From assembly GCA_033558025.1 (NCBI GenBank), contig JAUCEF010000003.1, positions 2,134,001-2,198,000 of the forward strand: a stretch of DNA of 64,000 bases, written 5' to 3'. The position numbers and the translations under genes are program-made. The DNA comes from Phytophthora sp. 'mugwort'. Taxonomy: Eukaryota > Oomycota > Peronosporomycetes > Peronosporales > Peronosporaceae. The notes beneath the pieces are model-generated. The model was not told where the DNA came from, made no database searches, and saw only the letters and a program-made list of their open reading frames with translations. This document shows, one piece after another, positions 20,600 through 30,754 of the stretch; position 1 is the first letter of the stretch, and each line of letters begins with the position of its first letter.

Positions 20600-22607
20600 G
20601 TACGTTTTGTATAATCTCGAGGACTAGGACGCGTTCATCGAGTATTTGCCGTCATAGTAACTGACTTGAAGTCGCTTCAGATACGTAAGGGCTGGAGTAA
20701 TAGACTGCATATACTAGTGTGTTGGGCATTCAACATGTCTTGACCGATTTCGGTGGGTAGAGCACGAGCAGGGACAGTATTTTGCTCGTTGAAGAGCTCC
20801 GATTGCCGAACATCGACCTCTATATCGATCCGATCGGCAGTAAAATATAGCATCTATTCTTACCAGCGTAGGCAAAGAGTTCTTTAAAGTACAAATGGTC
20901 TGGAGAATCGGCCGAAGCGATGAGGAAATACACGGTTTCCATTGCAGTTTAATGTACGCTAGGGATCATCATTCCGAAGTAATCGTAAGAAAAACTCAAC
21001 TCTTGCATCGACACAAATGGCTTTAGTCCGACAGCGGTTGGGCATTGTGCGGAGGTCGCTACGGCTTTTGTATCTGGCATGTACCAACACTGACATCATT
21101 GTCATAGGACTCCATTTTGATAGTTTCTCCGGATCAACGACGGCTCTGTCTCCAGTGCAAAAGAAAGTTTGTTTGTGTTACATGCTGCGTAGTATTATTA
21201 TAAATTACAAGAATGGAATCCTACCTCCATGCACTGTAATTAAGTCGACCAGATCTTCCAGATGGGTACATTTTTGGAAAATATTCTTAACGCGCATAGC
21301 AGCACTGGACGATAACCCAGCAAACGCTACAAGCTTTTCAGCGGATAATTCTTGATTGACGATCCCCTGCAGCTTCGGGTCGTCCATCTTGAGTTTATTT
21401 GACACTAGTTATTATCACTGCGGCGACGCACATATCCAACAGAATTCCATCTGTCAATTTATTTCTGTCATCGAGTCCAGGAACCTTGACCGATGGTTGT
21501 CATCCAACTCAAATACAGATAGATAGCAATGGTGCCAATAAGGGGACAAGTACACAAACGTGTTCTGGAAGTTCACGAAAACAGAGGCACAAACATCAAC
21601 AATTCAAACATGTTTCACACAGTTTTCTCGTGGCGCCTACGCGTTCCGCCAAAATTGCCTAAAGCCACAGATCTCGATGGATTTATGTATTTTTCAGTAC
21701 CGTTGCAGCAGCACTCATGTCAATCTACAAGAGAGCGACTTGCCGGTGAATCGCCAACGGACCTTTTCGTGGTTTGGACTATCTGTCATGAGCCGTGAAA
21801 TTGCCTTTTTTAATTTTCGCATATCCATTCATCATCACAACGTTTTTTCTGTCCAAAATTCTGGAAACTGAGACGATTCTCGACAGGTACATCACCGTGA
21901 GGGTCAAGTTAAATGCTCCTTTAGAGCTAGAAACCTGACGAGATCGATGTCGTTGTATATATGCGAGTACATACATAGTGCAACAGATCCCTAAAAACAA
22001 AGTACGCCCCGCATGCTTGGCATCCACCTAGTAAACGGCGTAGTGCAGCATGCACTCCGCCATTCCATCAGCTATGCCGAGTTTGTGGAGATACTTTTGC
22101 TGACCACGTTCTCGGTATATCACCATATGGCCGCATTTTGTGTAAACTCGGTAGTTAAATCCCATGTGCCGCCATGCTTCTCCGCTTTACATGGCGGTAC
22201 GGTGGCCACATTGGTAATTTCGCTTCCTACTACCAGCTGCTTGCAAACGCACCGCATTAGGTTATCATTACATTCGCCAACAAGCGGAAGTTTCTCTTAT
22301 CTGCAAGTGACTATCGTGGCCATCGCTTCTGCTAAAAATTAAAATTTCGTAAATGGCATCCATGTCTCGTCAAGGAGACCAAGACATCAGTTTCCATCGA
22401 TTTCTGTAATTGCAAGTGGTTGATATGTAGCCGTTTATCTCTTTAAATATTGCCGATCGCTGGGTCGTGTTGGTGTTGCAGGACAAGAAACCTGTTGGGA
22501 TAATTGAGGTCGAATGCTCCTGGGTAGCCATGACAATACGACCGAACATACACCATAATGCTCCTTCGTGATACTTGTTGATACTTGCTATCTAACGAGT
22601 TCATTGC
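20600..22607. other. no supported gene
   Basis: This stretch has only short frames. A minus-strand frame from ATG 21387 (MDDPKLQGIVNQELSAEKL) ends at a possible splice donor near 21230. A second minus-strand frame near 20860-20960 (TVYFLIASADSPDHLYFKEL) ends at a possible GTAAGA donor. They could be 5' exons of the membrane-protein relic downstream or of a separate gene. I see no recognisable domain and no RNA gene. Confidence 0.3.
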
Positions 22608-22655
22608 TTGGACGTCGATAAAATAGGGACTCGTCCCTATTTTATCGACGTCCAA
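22608..22655. repeat. perfect 23-base inverted repeat, 2-base loop
   Basis: The left arm (22608-22630, starting ttggacgtcgat) is exactly complementary to the right arm (22633-22655). Only TC separates them, so the site can extrude as a near-perfect cruciform or hairpin. It sits 125 bases before the ATG of the next gene. The arms contain GACGTC, a palindrome of the CRE/bZIP type, so each arm has its own potential bZIP site. Confidence 0.95.
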
Positions 22656-22780
22656 TCCGATTTAACTTGTGTGGTGCACCAACGTGTAAAAATACTTCGG
22701 GTAGTCTTCCAGGAATGACTTCGCGACCACAGCTCAATTACGAACTACACCCAATGATCGCCTAGCTCCATAGCTGCACC

Positions 22781-25294
22781 ATGGACTCACGTATCTCCAC
22801 TGCACCTACCTTAAAAGACAAAAAGTGGGTGTCCACCAACACTAGTGCTTCCTGTCTGCTCCGTCAGCCTTCGAACAAAAGTGGTCGTGATTTCCGTCTT
22901 GACGTATCCTCAGTGGTGGACCGACCTCTGACATGCCCGACGCCAGTATTAACGCCTCAATTCCACTGGAATCTCAACAATTCAGCACTCAAAACGTTGA
23001 CTCGCAACCAGATTGAACAGTTGTACGGACTATTCAAGTTCTATGATTCCTCCGCAATTGGTGATAATTTGCCCTCGATAAACTGTCCGCGGCTTGTCGG
23101 AATCCTTCGTGACGCCCAATTGCTCAATGACAGTACCAACTCAACAAGCAAAAAGCGTCTTCAAGTCGAAGCTATTGACAAAATCTTCGCACAGGCCGCC
23201 ATGGGCAAACTGCGTGTGTATCTTGACGCTGATGGTCAACCAGCTCTCACCTTTCCGCTCTTCTGCGGTGCACTCATGAACTGTGCAATGCTGTTAACCC
23301 CATTGGCGCATCCAGAGGCTGCTTTGCGTCAGATTCTTCCGATTCTACTTGAAGGACCCATCCTGAAAGGGCATCACGTGTCGACTACTCCAGCGTTGCT
23401 TAGTCATCTCCCCACCGAAGGTTCAATCTCGCTTTGGATCCCAGGCCGGTCGCATTGTCAAAGCCAGCCAGAAAATGGTCAGCACGATTTTCGAGAATTG
23501 CCACCTTTTCAACAAGTTATTGCCGACTGCAGTCGCGATAAAGTTCTTGACGAGCTCAAGCAGGAGAAACTTGCACGACGTTATCAGATTCCTGACCACC
23601 TGATTGCCACGTTTCATCGAGATACGATCTTACTCATTTCAAACAAGTTTCGCATGTTTGATGTTTTCGATCGTGGGGCAGTGTCCCGTCAGGAGGTATT
23701 TCCTCTTCTCTCTAGCTTGGGCAAGCACGCAGATCTGCCTGACCCCTATGCAGTCGTTACAACGCTATCTACTTCCACTGCAAACACAGACAACAGCGGT
23801 GAAGTGAATGGTGGCGAAATAACGTTAGCACAGTTACTCCAAGCGATCGAAACCACCCGAAAGTCAAAACGATTCTCGATCAATGCACAATTTGCTGCCA
23901 TGAAAATCAATATCGCTCGAGTAATTCCAGTAGTTCCAGCAGCACGTGGCGAAACAACCTCTGTGACTAAAACGGAATCCATGAGCTCCTTACAGGAAGC
24001 AGAACCAGACCACAGAAGTAATACAGATCATCCTGTTAGTCCGCACAAAACGCTGTCTCACCGTCATGGGCCTTCCACTTCCAAAGAACGAGGAAAGAAA
24101 AACGGGATATCGCGTTTAAGGTCGCGCCAATCAATACTATCCCAAGGGTCTGGCGTTGGCAGTTCCACTCACTCATTGCTCAACGGCAAGCATGAAAAGG
24201 TGACACTGGTTCATCACGCCTCAGTCTCTGGGAAGAAGAAGTCCGAACTCCATCGAAAAGTGAAAAATCCTGCAGAATCAGGTGGTCTTCGCGGTCATAG
24301 GCACAGTGGTGTCGCTAGCTCGAAAAATCATACGCAGCGCTCGGGTACAACCATCTGCAGCAACAGCATCAATTCTGATGACGGATCCTCGCGCAGTAGT
24401 GATCTCAGCAGTGAATGCGTCAGTCAGAGATCAGCATCTATTCGACGCGTCACAAATTCTAGTCATGAAACCCAATCGCACCTGTCGGATATTATGACGA
24501 TTCAAGTCCGTGAGCCGTCATCTGCTGCCAACAAGAAGATGCTCCAGGTTTTCTTGCTACTTGGTGGCGATCACGACGGCGCCATCTGCTGTACAATCTC
24601 ACTCGTATTCGCAACCAGGGAGATCACAGAGAGTGAGGGTATCTATTACTCGACCTCACCTAGTGATACCACGCGGACAACACCTGTGCGTCCTACACAG
24701 CAGACCCTTGTGAACGCGCTTCTCATGTTGAAGAAAAGTGTGTTATCCAAGCAGGAGCAAGGCTTCGAGTTACGTCCCACGACTCAACTCCACGCCATAG
24801 ATGAAATGATGCAAGCACTGAAGAGGAAACAGCTACGATTCAGCCTCGTCAAGAGCCCTGCAGCGAAAACCTTGCGGGGAACTGTGACGGCAGTAGCCTC
24901 CGGTATTGACGTTGGATTAAAGGCCTTTCCCGCACCACATCATGAATCAAGACCCACCAACCAGAATATCGTGGTAACTGAGTTAACTGCTTCAGCGTCG
25001 TCGCCAAGCTTGGTGCAAACCGCAGCTATACCGTCCGCAAGAGCAGGTCAGGTGTGCATTCCTTATATCTTACCTCAGCGCAGTAGAAAAGCCCCGCCGC
25101 ATTCAAAGCCAGTACATCATCAAGTCAACCTCCCAAGCAACTACAGGGAGCTCTTTGCTGTGTGGGAGATGGCTCCAAATGACACATGGGTCCATGACGT
25201 GAACGCCGCCTCGCCAGCGCGCACCCAGTCAAAGTCCTTGCACTTTAATCATCGAAGTCCTCTTTATTTACCCTGCGGACAAGAGAAAAACTAA
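22781..25294 (+). CDS. oomycete protein of unknown function, EF-hand-like (copy A)
   Basis: An 837-residue protein from ATG 22781, paralogous along its whole length to the 802-residue protein at complement(39512-41920). Conserved blocks: the N-terminus (SCLLRQPS), residues 65-170 (TPQFHWNLN, QIEQLYGLFKFYDS, KIFAQAAMGK), and residues 240-325 with LPPFQQVIADC followed by an EF-hand-like helix-loop-helix (NKFRMFDVFDRGAVSRQEVF). In that loop the calcium positions are only partly kept, so binding is doubtful. Residues 390-580 are Ser/His/Lys-rich and poorly conserved. A last conserved block (585-690) holds VFLLLGGDHDGAICCTISL and a C-terminal WVHDVNAASP. I do not recognise a named family. The N-terminal block resembles EF-hand-like modules of flagellar or cytoskeletal proteins, but that is a guess. 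The gene faces the PHD/TAZ gene tail to tail, 104 bases apart. Confidence 0.75.
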   Translation: MDSRISTAPTLKDKKWVSTNTSASCLLRQPSNKSGRDFRLDVSSVVDRPLTCPTPVLTPQFHWNLNNSALKTLTRNQIEQLYGLFKFYDSSAIGDNLPSINCPRLVGILRDAQLLNDSTNSTSKKRLQVEAIDKIFAQAAMGKLRVYLDADGQPALTFPLFCGALMNCAMLLTPLAHPEAALRQILPILLEGPILKGHHVSTTPALLSHLPTEGSISLWIPGRSHCQSQPENGQHDFRELPPFQQVIADCSRDKVLDELKQEKLARRYQIPDHLIATFHRDTILLISNKFRMFDVFDRGAVSRQEVFPLLSSLGKHADLPDPYAVVTTLSTSTANTDNSGEVNGGEITLAQLLQAIETTRKSKRFSINAQFAAMKINIARVIPVVPAARGETTSVTKTESMSSLQEAEPDHRSNTDHPVSPHKTLSHRHGPSTSKERGKKNGISRLRSRQSILSQGSGVGSSTHSLLNGKHEKVTLVHHASVSGKKKSELHRKVKNPAESGGLRGHRHSGVASSKNHTQRSGTTICSNSINSDDGSSRSSDLSSECVSQRSASIRRVTNSSHETQSHLSDIMTIQVREPSSAANKKMLQVFLLLGGDHDGAICCTISLVFATREITESEGIYYSTSPSDTTRTTPVRPTQQTLVNALLMLKKSVLSKQEQGFELRPTTQLHAIDEMMQALKRKQLRFSLVKSPAAKTLRGTVTAVASGIDVGLKAFPAPHHESRPTNQNIVVTELTASASSPSLVQTAAIPSARAGQVCIPYILPQRSRKAPPHSKPVHHQVNLPSNYRELFAVWEMAPNDTWVHDVNAASPARTQSKSLHFNHRSPLYLPCGQEKN

Positions 25295-25398
25295 CGCACC
25301 CAGACATACAGCACACGCATACAAAATTAAGCCCGCTTCATTAAACATTCTCCGTCCTGATACTTACTGGTGCTTGAAGGGATATTATGCTGCCGGCC

Positions 25399-26676
25399 TT
25401 AGACGATTTCTTCTTCTCGGATTCTGACACACAGCGGTACATTGCACTGCGGAATCGAGCAGTTCATAGCATGATACGCAAACAACTCGGCCGTAATCCG
25501 AGCGAGTCGGTACGAGCGCCACTTGTCGCTGTGCGATGCCCAGCACACGCTACGTAGGAATCGCTTCATGTGCGGGCAGAAGATGTCGAACTCCACGTCT
25601 TTGCACTTGACGTCCTCGCAATTGCAAGCGTGGATCAGCAGCATGTTGCTCTTGTTCGGGTCTCCTTCCAGCGCCTGTGCGATCTGTTACATCAAAAACA
25701 ACATGAAGCGAATGAGCGTTAGAACATTGAAACACCCGCCAAGTCTTGAGTAAACTAATCAGGACGTGCCGGGATCAACGTGGGGTCATTTCCGCCTGTT
25801 CCATTGGTTGGTGCGTTGCCACTCGCTGGAGCCAATCCGCTACTTCCCGTCGTTGCTGTAACCGCTGTGTCCTCCATCGTTGCAGGTACAGTGGTCTCAG
25901 CCGCGTCGCTCTCCTGAACATTGGGAGCAGCCTTCCGCGCCTGTTCCTGTTTAACACTCACGCCTGTAGCAGCAGGAGGAGGATGCTTGGCTGTACACTT
26001 GGGACAGTACCACGACTCCTCTGGCACTTTGGACAGCGGTGGCCGCAAGCAGAAGATGTGGTATTCAGCATTGCAGTCGTCGCACAGGATGATCTCGTTC
26101 TCTCGGTCTGAGCTCTTGCAGACCTCACAAGCCGTTTGCTCCTCTTCCTCTTCCATCTCCACGTCTACCGCCTCGTCTCCTGTCTGCTCCTGCTCTTCTT
26201 CTTGCACGTGGTTCATGGGCCGCTGGGACTCGTTCTGAAACTGCGACGCGTCCGACTCAAAGTCGCTTAGCTCGTCCATAGGGTTCACTTCTCGTGGGTC
26301 CACCTCGCTGGATGATTCGCTCTGGTACTCGCGTGCGTTGATGAACTGCGGCGTGGAGCCGCCCGCGCCATTGGCCTCGGGCGACGTGGTGACCATTGTA
26401 CCTGTTGGCGCTTGGGACCAAAAACACAACATGGGACCAAAGCAGTGGGTTACACAATAATAGACAGAAAATATGATTTGTGTACTTACGCTCGGATTTG
26501 ACCGGCGGTGGAGCGGGCTGGTAGTGAGAGCCGCGACCGGCATCGGCGCGCGGGATTGGCTGCCCCGGAAGTTTGGAGATGGTAAGCTTCACGAAGGCGT
26601 CGATGCGCTGCAGGTCGCGATCTTGAGCTACAGCCTCCTCCCAGTTGAACCGCCCGCGCGGAGTGGACGCGGTCAT
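25399..26676 (-). CDS. PHD-finger and TAZ-zinc-finger nuclear protein (spliced)
   Basis: The gene starts at ATG 26676. Exon 1 (26676-26490, MTASTPRGRFNWEEAV) ends at a good donor, gtaagtac. An 88-base intron (26402-26489) ends at ccaacag, and the frame continues RTMVTTSPEANG. After an acidic stretch comes a canonical PHD finger (about residues 152-200: CEVC, ILCDDC, EYHIFC, WYCPKC), a histone-tail reader. The last exon, starting about 25683 after a taacag acceptor, encodes a TAZ-type finger: HACNCEDVKC, CPHMKRFLRSVCW, AYHAMNCSIPQCNVPLC. TAZ fingers occur in p300/CBP-type coactivators and bind transactivation domains. The junction between the PHD exon (stop at 25755 if unspliced) and the TAZ exon is not resolved: the obvious donors do not keep phase. 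The TAZ part could be a separate gene. No acetyltransferase domain is present. Confidence 0.75.
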
Positions 26677-27330
26677 TTTGATCCAAGCACGTCAAAAAGG
26701 AACTGGTCACAAATGGATGGTTGACTTCAAGTAAGCAAAGGACTATTTTTTCTTTTATACGAAAGGGTAAAATAGAACTCGTTAACTCCGCAATGTTCAA
26801 CGTTAAGTTAAGCACTTACAATGTAATGTCTTGATACAAACGACGCCTCATTTGTTGTGACGCAACCCATGCAGATAAACACATTGAACTCGTGGCGATC
26901 CCGTACACACCCATCATTCCAGTCGTGTTGAGTGAGACCGAGTCCTTGAGTCTCAGGAGAAGCTTACTCAGATCTTCCCTGTACTGCAGCAAACTTATTT
27001 CAGTGGCGCCTTCAGTACGATGGCGCTGAGAGTTGTAGTAGGCTCCTCTGCCATCTTACTCGACGGCAACACATGGTAAGGCGTGATCCATACATCATTT
27101 CGAACGGTTGGACATCGCAAACGTTGCTCGCCACAACTGATGTCCGTTGTTAAACGGACACTTTCGTTACATAACTGATATCTACATCTACATGTAGGTG
27201 GGGCGGTTCTGTCCTTAAGTGCTACTACATGTACACCTACAAGATGCAGGAAAAGAAGAGAAGGAGGAAACACTAGGACAGGGTGTGATCTCAAAGAGGG
27301 GCCGCCTGGGGAAGCTGCCACCAGAGAAAC
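26677..27330. other. intergenic, no gene seen
   Basis: 5' flank of the PHD/TAZ gene and the edge of the repeat-rich zone. The frame on the minus strand (26995-27528) has Val/Pro/Ser repeats that simply mirror the tandem repeat at 27340-27480. I see no protein family, RNA gene or clear terminal repeat. Confidence 0.4.
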
Positions 27331-27339
27331 CACCGACAT

Positions 27340-27480
27340 CGGCAAGGATACCGGTTGGAAAACCGGTCCGGATACCAGTTCAAATACAAGTCCGGATACC
27401 AGTTCGGATACCGGTACGAATACCAGTGCTACCGGGAAGGTCACGGGTGGAGATGTCAGTAAGGATACCGGTACACAGAT
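27340..27480 (+). repeat. degenerate short tandem repeat, GGATACCGGT/CAGT unit
   Basis: About ten imperfect copies of a unit of roughly 12 bases around ggatacc-ggt or ggatacc-agt. One plus-strand frame reads as DTG/DTSS repeats (DTGWKTGPDTSSNTSPDTSS), another as IPVRIPV. Such a stretch could be the coding repeat of a decayed element or a simple minisatellite. No start codon or domain ties it to a gene. Confidence 0.7.
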
Positions 27481-27539
27481 GGTAGGTATACCAGGTACCA
27501 CTCCAGCCAAGAAAGATCCAGTGTGCAAAGATCAGTCGA

Positions 27540-30420
27540 CAAACAAAATGTCATCAAAGACCCAGACTACACAAGCACGAAGCATCAGAAGAAGTATATG
27601 AAGGGCGCCGCGCGCGGAGAAGTTGGTGCTGAAAGACACGTCGAAGCTGATCAACATCCCGCCGTTCAATAGCATACGTGGGACCTACGTATCCAGACGA
27701 GCATGCGAGCGATGTACTAATTAGCATTGTAACCTGCGAGGGCAAAGCGAGAATTATGGAACGCCAAGACAGAGAAATTGCTGGCGGACCAAGAATGCAT
27801 ATGGGGAGAAGCGTCAACCAAGAATATCAGATTTCCAAGGAAAGTGCCGGATCTGCGAGAAAAGCGATTCCAGCAATGCGGAAGGGGGGACGACCGAGCC
27901 TGATCTAGCCACGATGTAAAGGCGGGCTATGTTCGTCCTAATCAGGGTCGTGGGATAATGCTCCAACACGGGAAAGGAATCGAGATGAAGGCAGTCATCA
28001 TGAACGGATCTGTTATGTCTCCCGATCGACCAAACGCAACCGGCCCCATCAACCTTCAGTTACGATCGATCTTGGATCCGAGGCCTAGATCGAGGCAAGG
28101 TAGTGAGATCGGAGATCGAGGCTGGTCGACGACATACAGATCGGGGCCAATCTGGCTTGATCCGGCCACAGTTAGTGCCGATCGATCCTCGATCGTGGTG
28201 CTCCCCGATCAGATCATGATGATCCCCGATCAGATCGGTTAGCGAGGTCGAGATCGACGTAAGGCATGAAGATCGAGATCGACACTGGTCGCCGCCAGAT
28301 AGATCGACGCCGGTCTGACTCGATTCGTCCAGAGCGATCGGCACCAGCTGTGGACGGATCGAGTAAGACCGGTGTCGATCTGTCTGGCGTCGACCAGTGT
28401 CGTGCTGATCCCCGATCCGATCGGGCAACGGACGAGGATCGGGCCCGATCGATGACGGGCAGATTGCGGCTGATCTAGATGTCGACATACGATCCAACCA
28501 CGGCTGCTACGGGTCGTTCCTCGAGCACGGCCGACCCTCGATCAGACCAACCTCCGACTTCGGGATCGGAGCAAGGGATGGACATCGGAACGTGTCGACG
28601 ACTTATATACCGCGGGCCATCTGGACCGACCCTCATCGGAGTGTAGTTGATCACGATCATGCTGCGATTTGGATTGATTCTCGGTTTGATCAGCACCCTA
28701 CTTCGCAGGTGAAGTAAGGAACAAAACCTAGCCTTATCGGCGTACGACGGATCACCACCAACAAGCTCGCCCTCGATCGGATCAGATCGGCATATACCTT
28801 CCGGCAGATCGGGATACAGGTTCGGACATGCGAATTCCGGCAGACCGGACTACTTCTTCGGTTGATCGGTGTGTGCAGATAGGCATACATATTCCGACAT
28901 CCAGGCTCTGGCAGATCAGCCGATTGACCGTCATCGTCAGGAATGTGCAAGCGTGAAGCCAGTGTGTTTTAGGGTTGAAGAAGGACATAACGCAAGTAGT
29001 CACATGGTACGAGATACAGTTCAGGATGGGAAGATATGACAGGAAAAGGGTAAACAACAATCAGACTAAAACTTGTGCTGGATCAAGCGACTTCCAGACA
29101 AGGCGGATCGGGGACCACATTGGCCCATCAATGTGTCGACAAGTCAAGGGTAGCAGATCTAGTGTTGTATTGAGAGGATCGGATCGGATATTAGTCGGCT
29201 CGCTCCTACGCTAGTGGGCAACTGTTCAAGTGCTCAGATCGATCGATCGACATTCATTGCTTGGCTAGCGATCGCTTCGACTCTCAAACTCGTAACATCC
29301 CGCTAAAGGAAGTGGCAAGCAACTAACGGAAAAGAAAGGAACAAAGCCATAAAGCAACCAGGGCCTCAAATGAAGTCCAGCCCCCCCCCCCCCCCCCAGT
29401 CGAAAGTAGACTATCCCAGATCGGGACTCATTACGGCAGCAGAGCGAAGACTTCAGCACTGCTCCACGTACCCCCGCGTCCCGCCAGGGCGTTCAGGACT
29501 TTATATCATTGTATCCTTCGGGATCCCTAGAGAGCAGATCCAGCTCACCCGACACCTACACAAGGCGAGACAAAGCTCAGCAGATCAAGGATCACCGGGG
29601 AACTCCATCTCGTGGGGTGCTTGACGACGCCCACTTACATATACCGTGATGATGTGGTCCGTGGACCCGACGCGCATGTGGAAGGTAGACCCCGAGATCG
29701 ACCTCGTCGGACCTAAAGGGTACACTGCAATCCTGGCGGAGATGCAACATAAGCTCGCGAAGTCGGGCGAGTCATAGCACGAGTACGTTCGACGACATGT
29801 CGAACCTGCTCGCGAAGCTAAAGCGAGCGAATAGAACGACGGACACATACATGTTTATTGTGCTGCAGTTTCAGACGCAAGTGGCGTCTACCAAGACACG
29901 ATGCGACGATATCGCAGCGCACTCAAGACATTGTCACAAGCATGCCGGATTTTCGCGGATCACACCGACGGCGAAGATCACTGGAGAGAGTTATGAATGC
30001 GAGTTCCGACTACCGCTAATTGAACCAAGCTGAAAGTGACCGACCCAAGGTACGACAGTCGTCCAGGGATGCACGCCGGTCGGTGGTGAAGGGCCAGGAT
30101 CGACGTGTCGCAATTGCTGTGACATTGGACATGGGTGAGAGAGCGTCTGTGTTTATCTAACCGTGTATGCAGTGTTGGACGTAGTGGAAGAGAGCGCAGC
30201 GTCAGTTCAGGCAGACGCGGAAGAGGACACGGCGGTCGCAGCCACAGCGTCAGTTTCCCTAGAGGCAATCACAGCGGAAACAGTCGTGCTAACTGGCGCG
30301 TGTACTTCAGGTGAAGGCCACCAAGACGAAGATTTGCCCAGGGATGTATTGAATGGAAGCTCGGCAACGGTAGCCAAGCAAATATCAGCGGTTCTGAAGA
30401 AAATACTAATAGGCTAGATA
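27540..30420 (+). mobile_element. GATC-dense, LTR-retrotransposon-like degenerate region
   Basis: The region is saturated with GATC/CGATCG words (about 27960-29260) and contains an imperfect long inverted repeat (28281-28401). It then has a purine-rich leader (29300-29350) related to 15255-15300, a 16-base C run near 29383-29398, and gag-like open pieces such as MMWSVDPTRMWKVDPEID (about 29650) followed by frameshifted Arg/Lys-rich sequence. I read this as LTR/leader and gag debris of an LTR element, perhaps Ty3/gypsy-like. No protease, reverse transcriptase or integrase motif confirms it, and no paired LTR was found. Confidence 0.35.
28281..28401. repeat. imperfect inverted repeat of about 50 bases
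   Basis: The arm 28281-28330 (starts gacactggtcgccgcc) and the arm 28352-28401 are complementary with a handful of mismatches around a 21-base spacer. It lies in the GATC-dense region and could form a long stem. Confidence 0.75.
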
Positions 30421-30754
30421 TCGGTTATGTAACGAACGTGCCTTTTACAACGGACATGCCAGCACAGTATTCCTAGCAGTTGTGGCGAGCCACTCCCATT
30501 GCATGCTATCAGGTACGTTCTCTGATAATTCCACTTGGATCGCCACATCTGCGCACCTCAAGTCCACTAGGTAGCCGCCGCAATGGACCCTCTCTTGGCA
30601 CGTTCCTGTTGCTGGTCTAACTCGTGAATCGAGCGTCGTCTTGTTGGATCTTCCAACATCTCGCACCTCTTGCAATTCAATCGTCATTGGATCTCCCAAG
30701 ACTTAACTTGCTGTCCTTCGATCTTGAGTCGTATTGTTAGACCTTCCAACACCC

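Noticed and set aside
27219..27485. Open frame with IPVRIPV repeats
   Set aside because: It is only one translation of a short tandem DNA repeat; other frames are open too, and there is no domain.
29375..29400. Run of C residues
   Set aside because: Simple homopolymer inside degenerate DNA; no function inferred.
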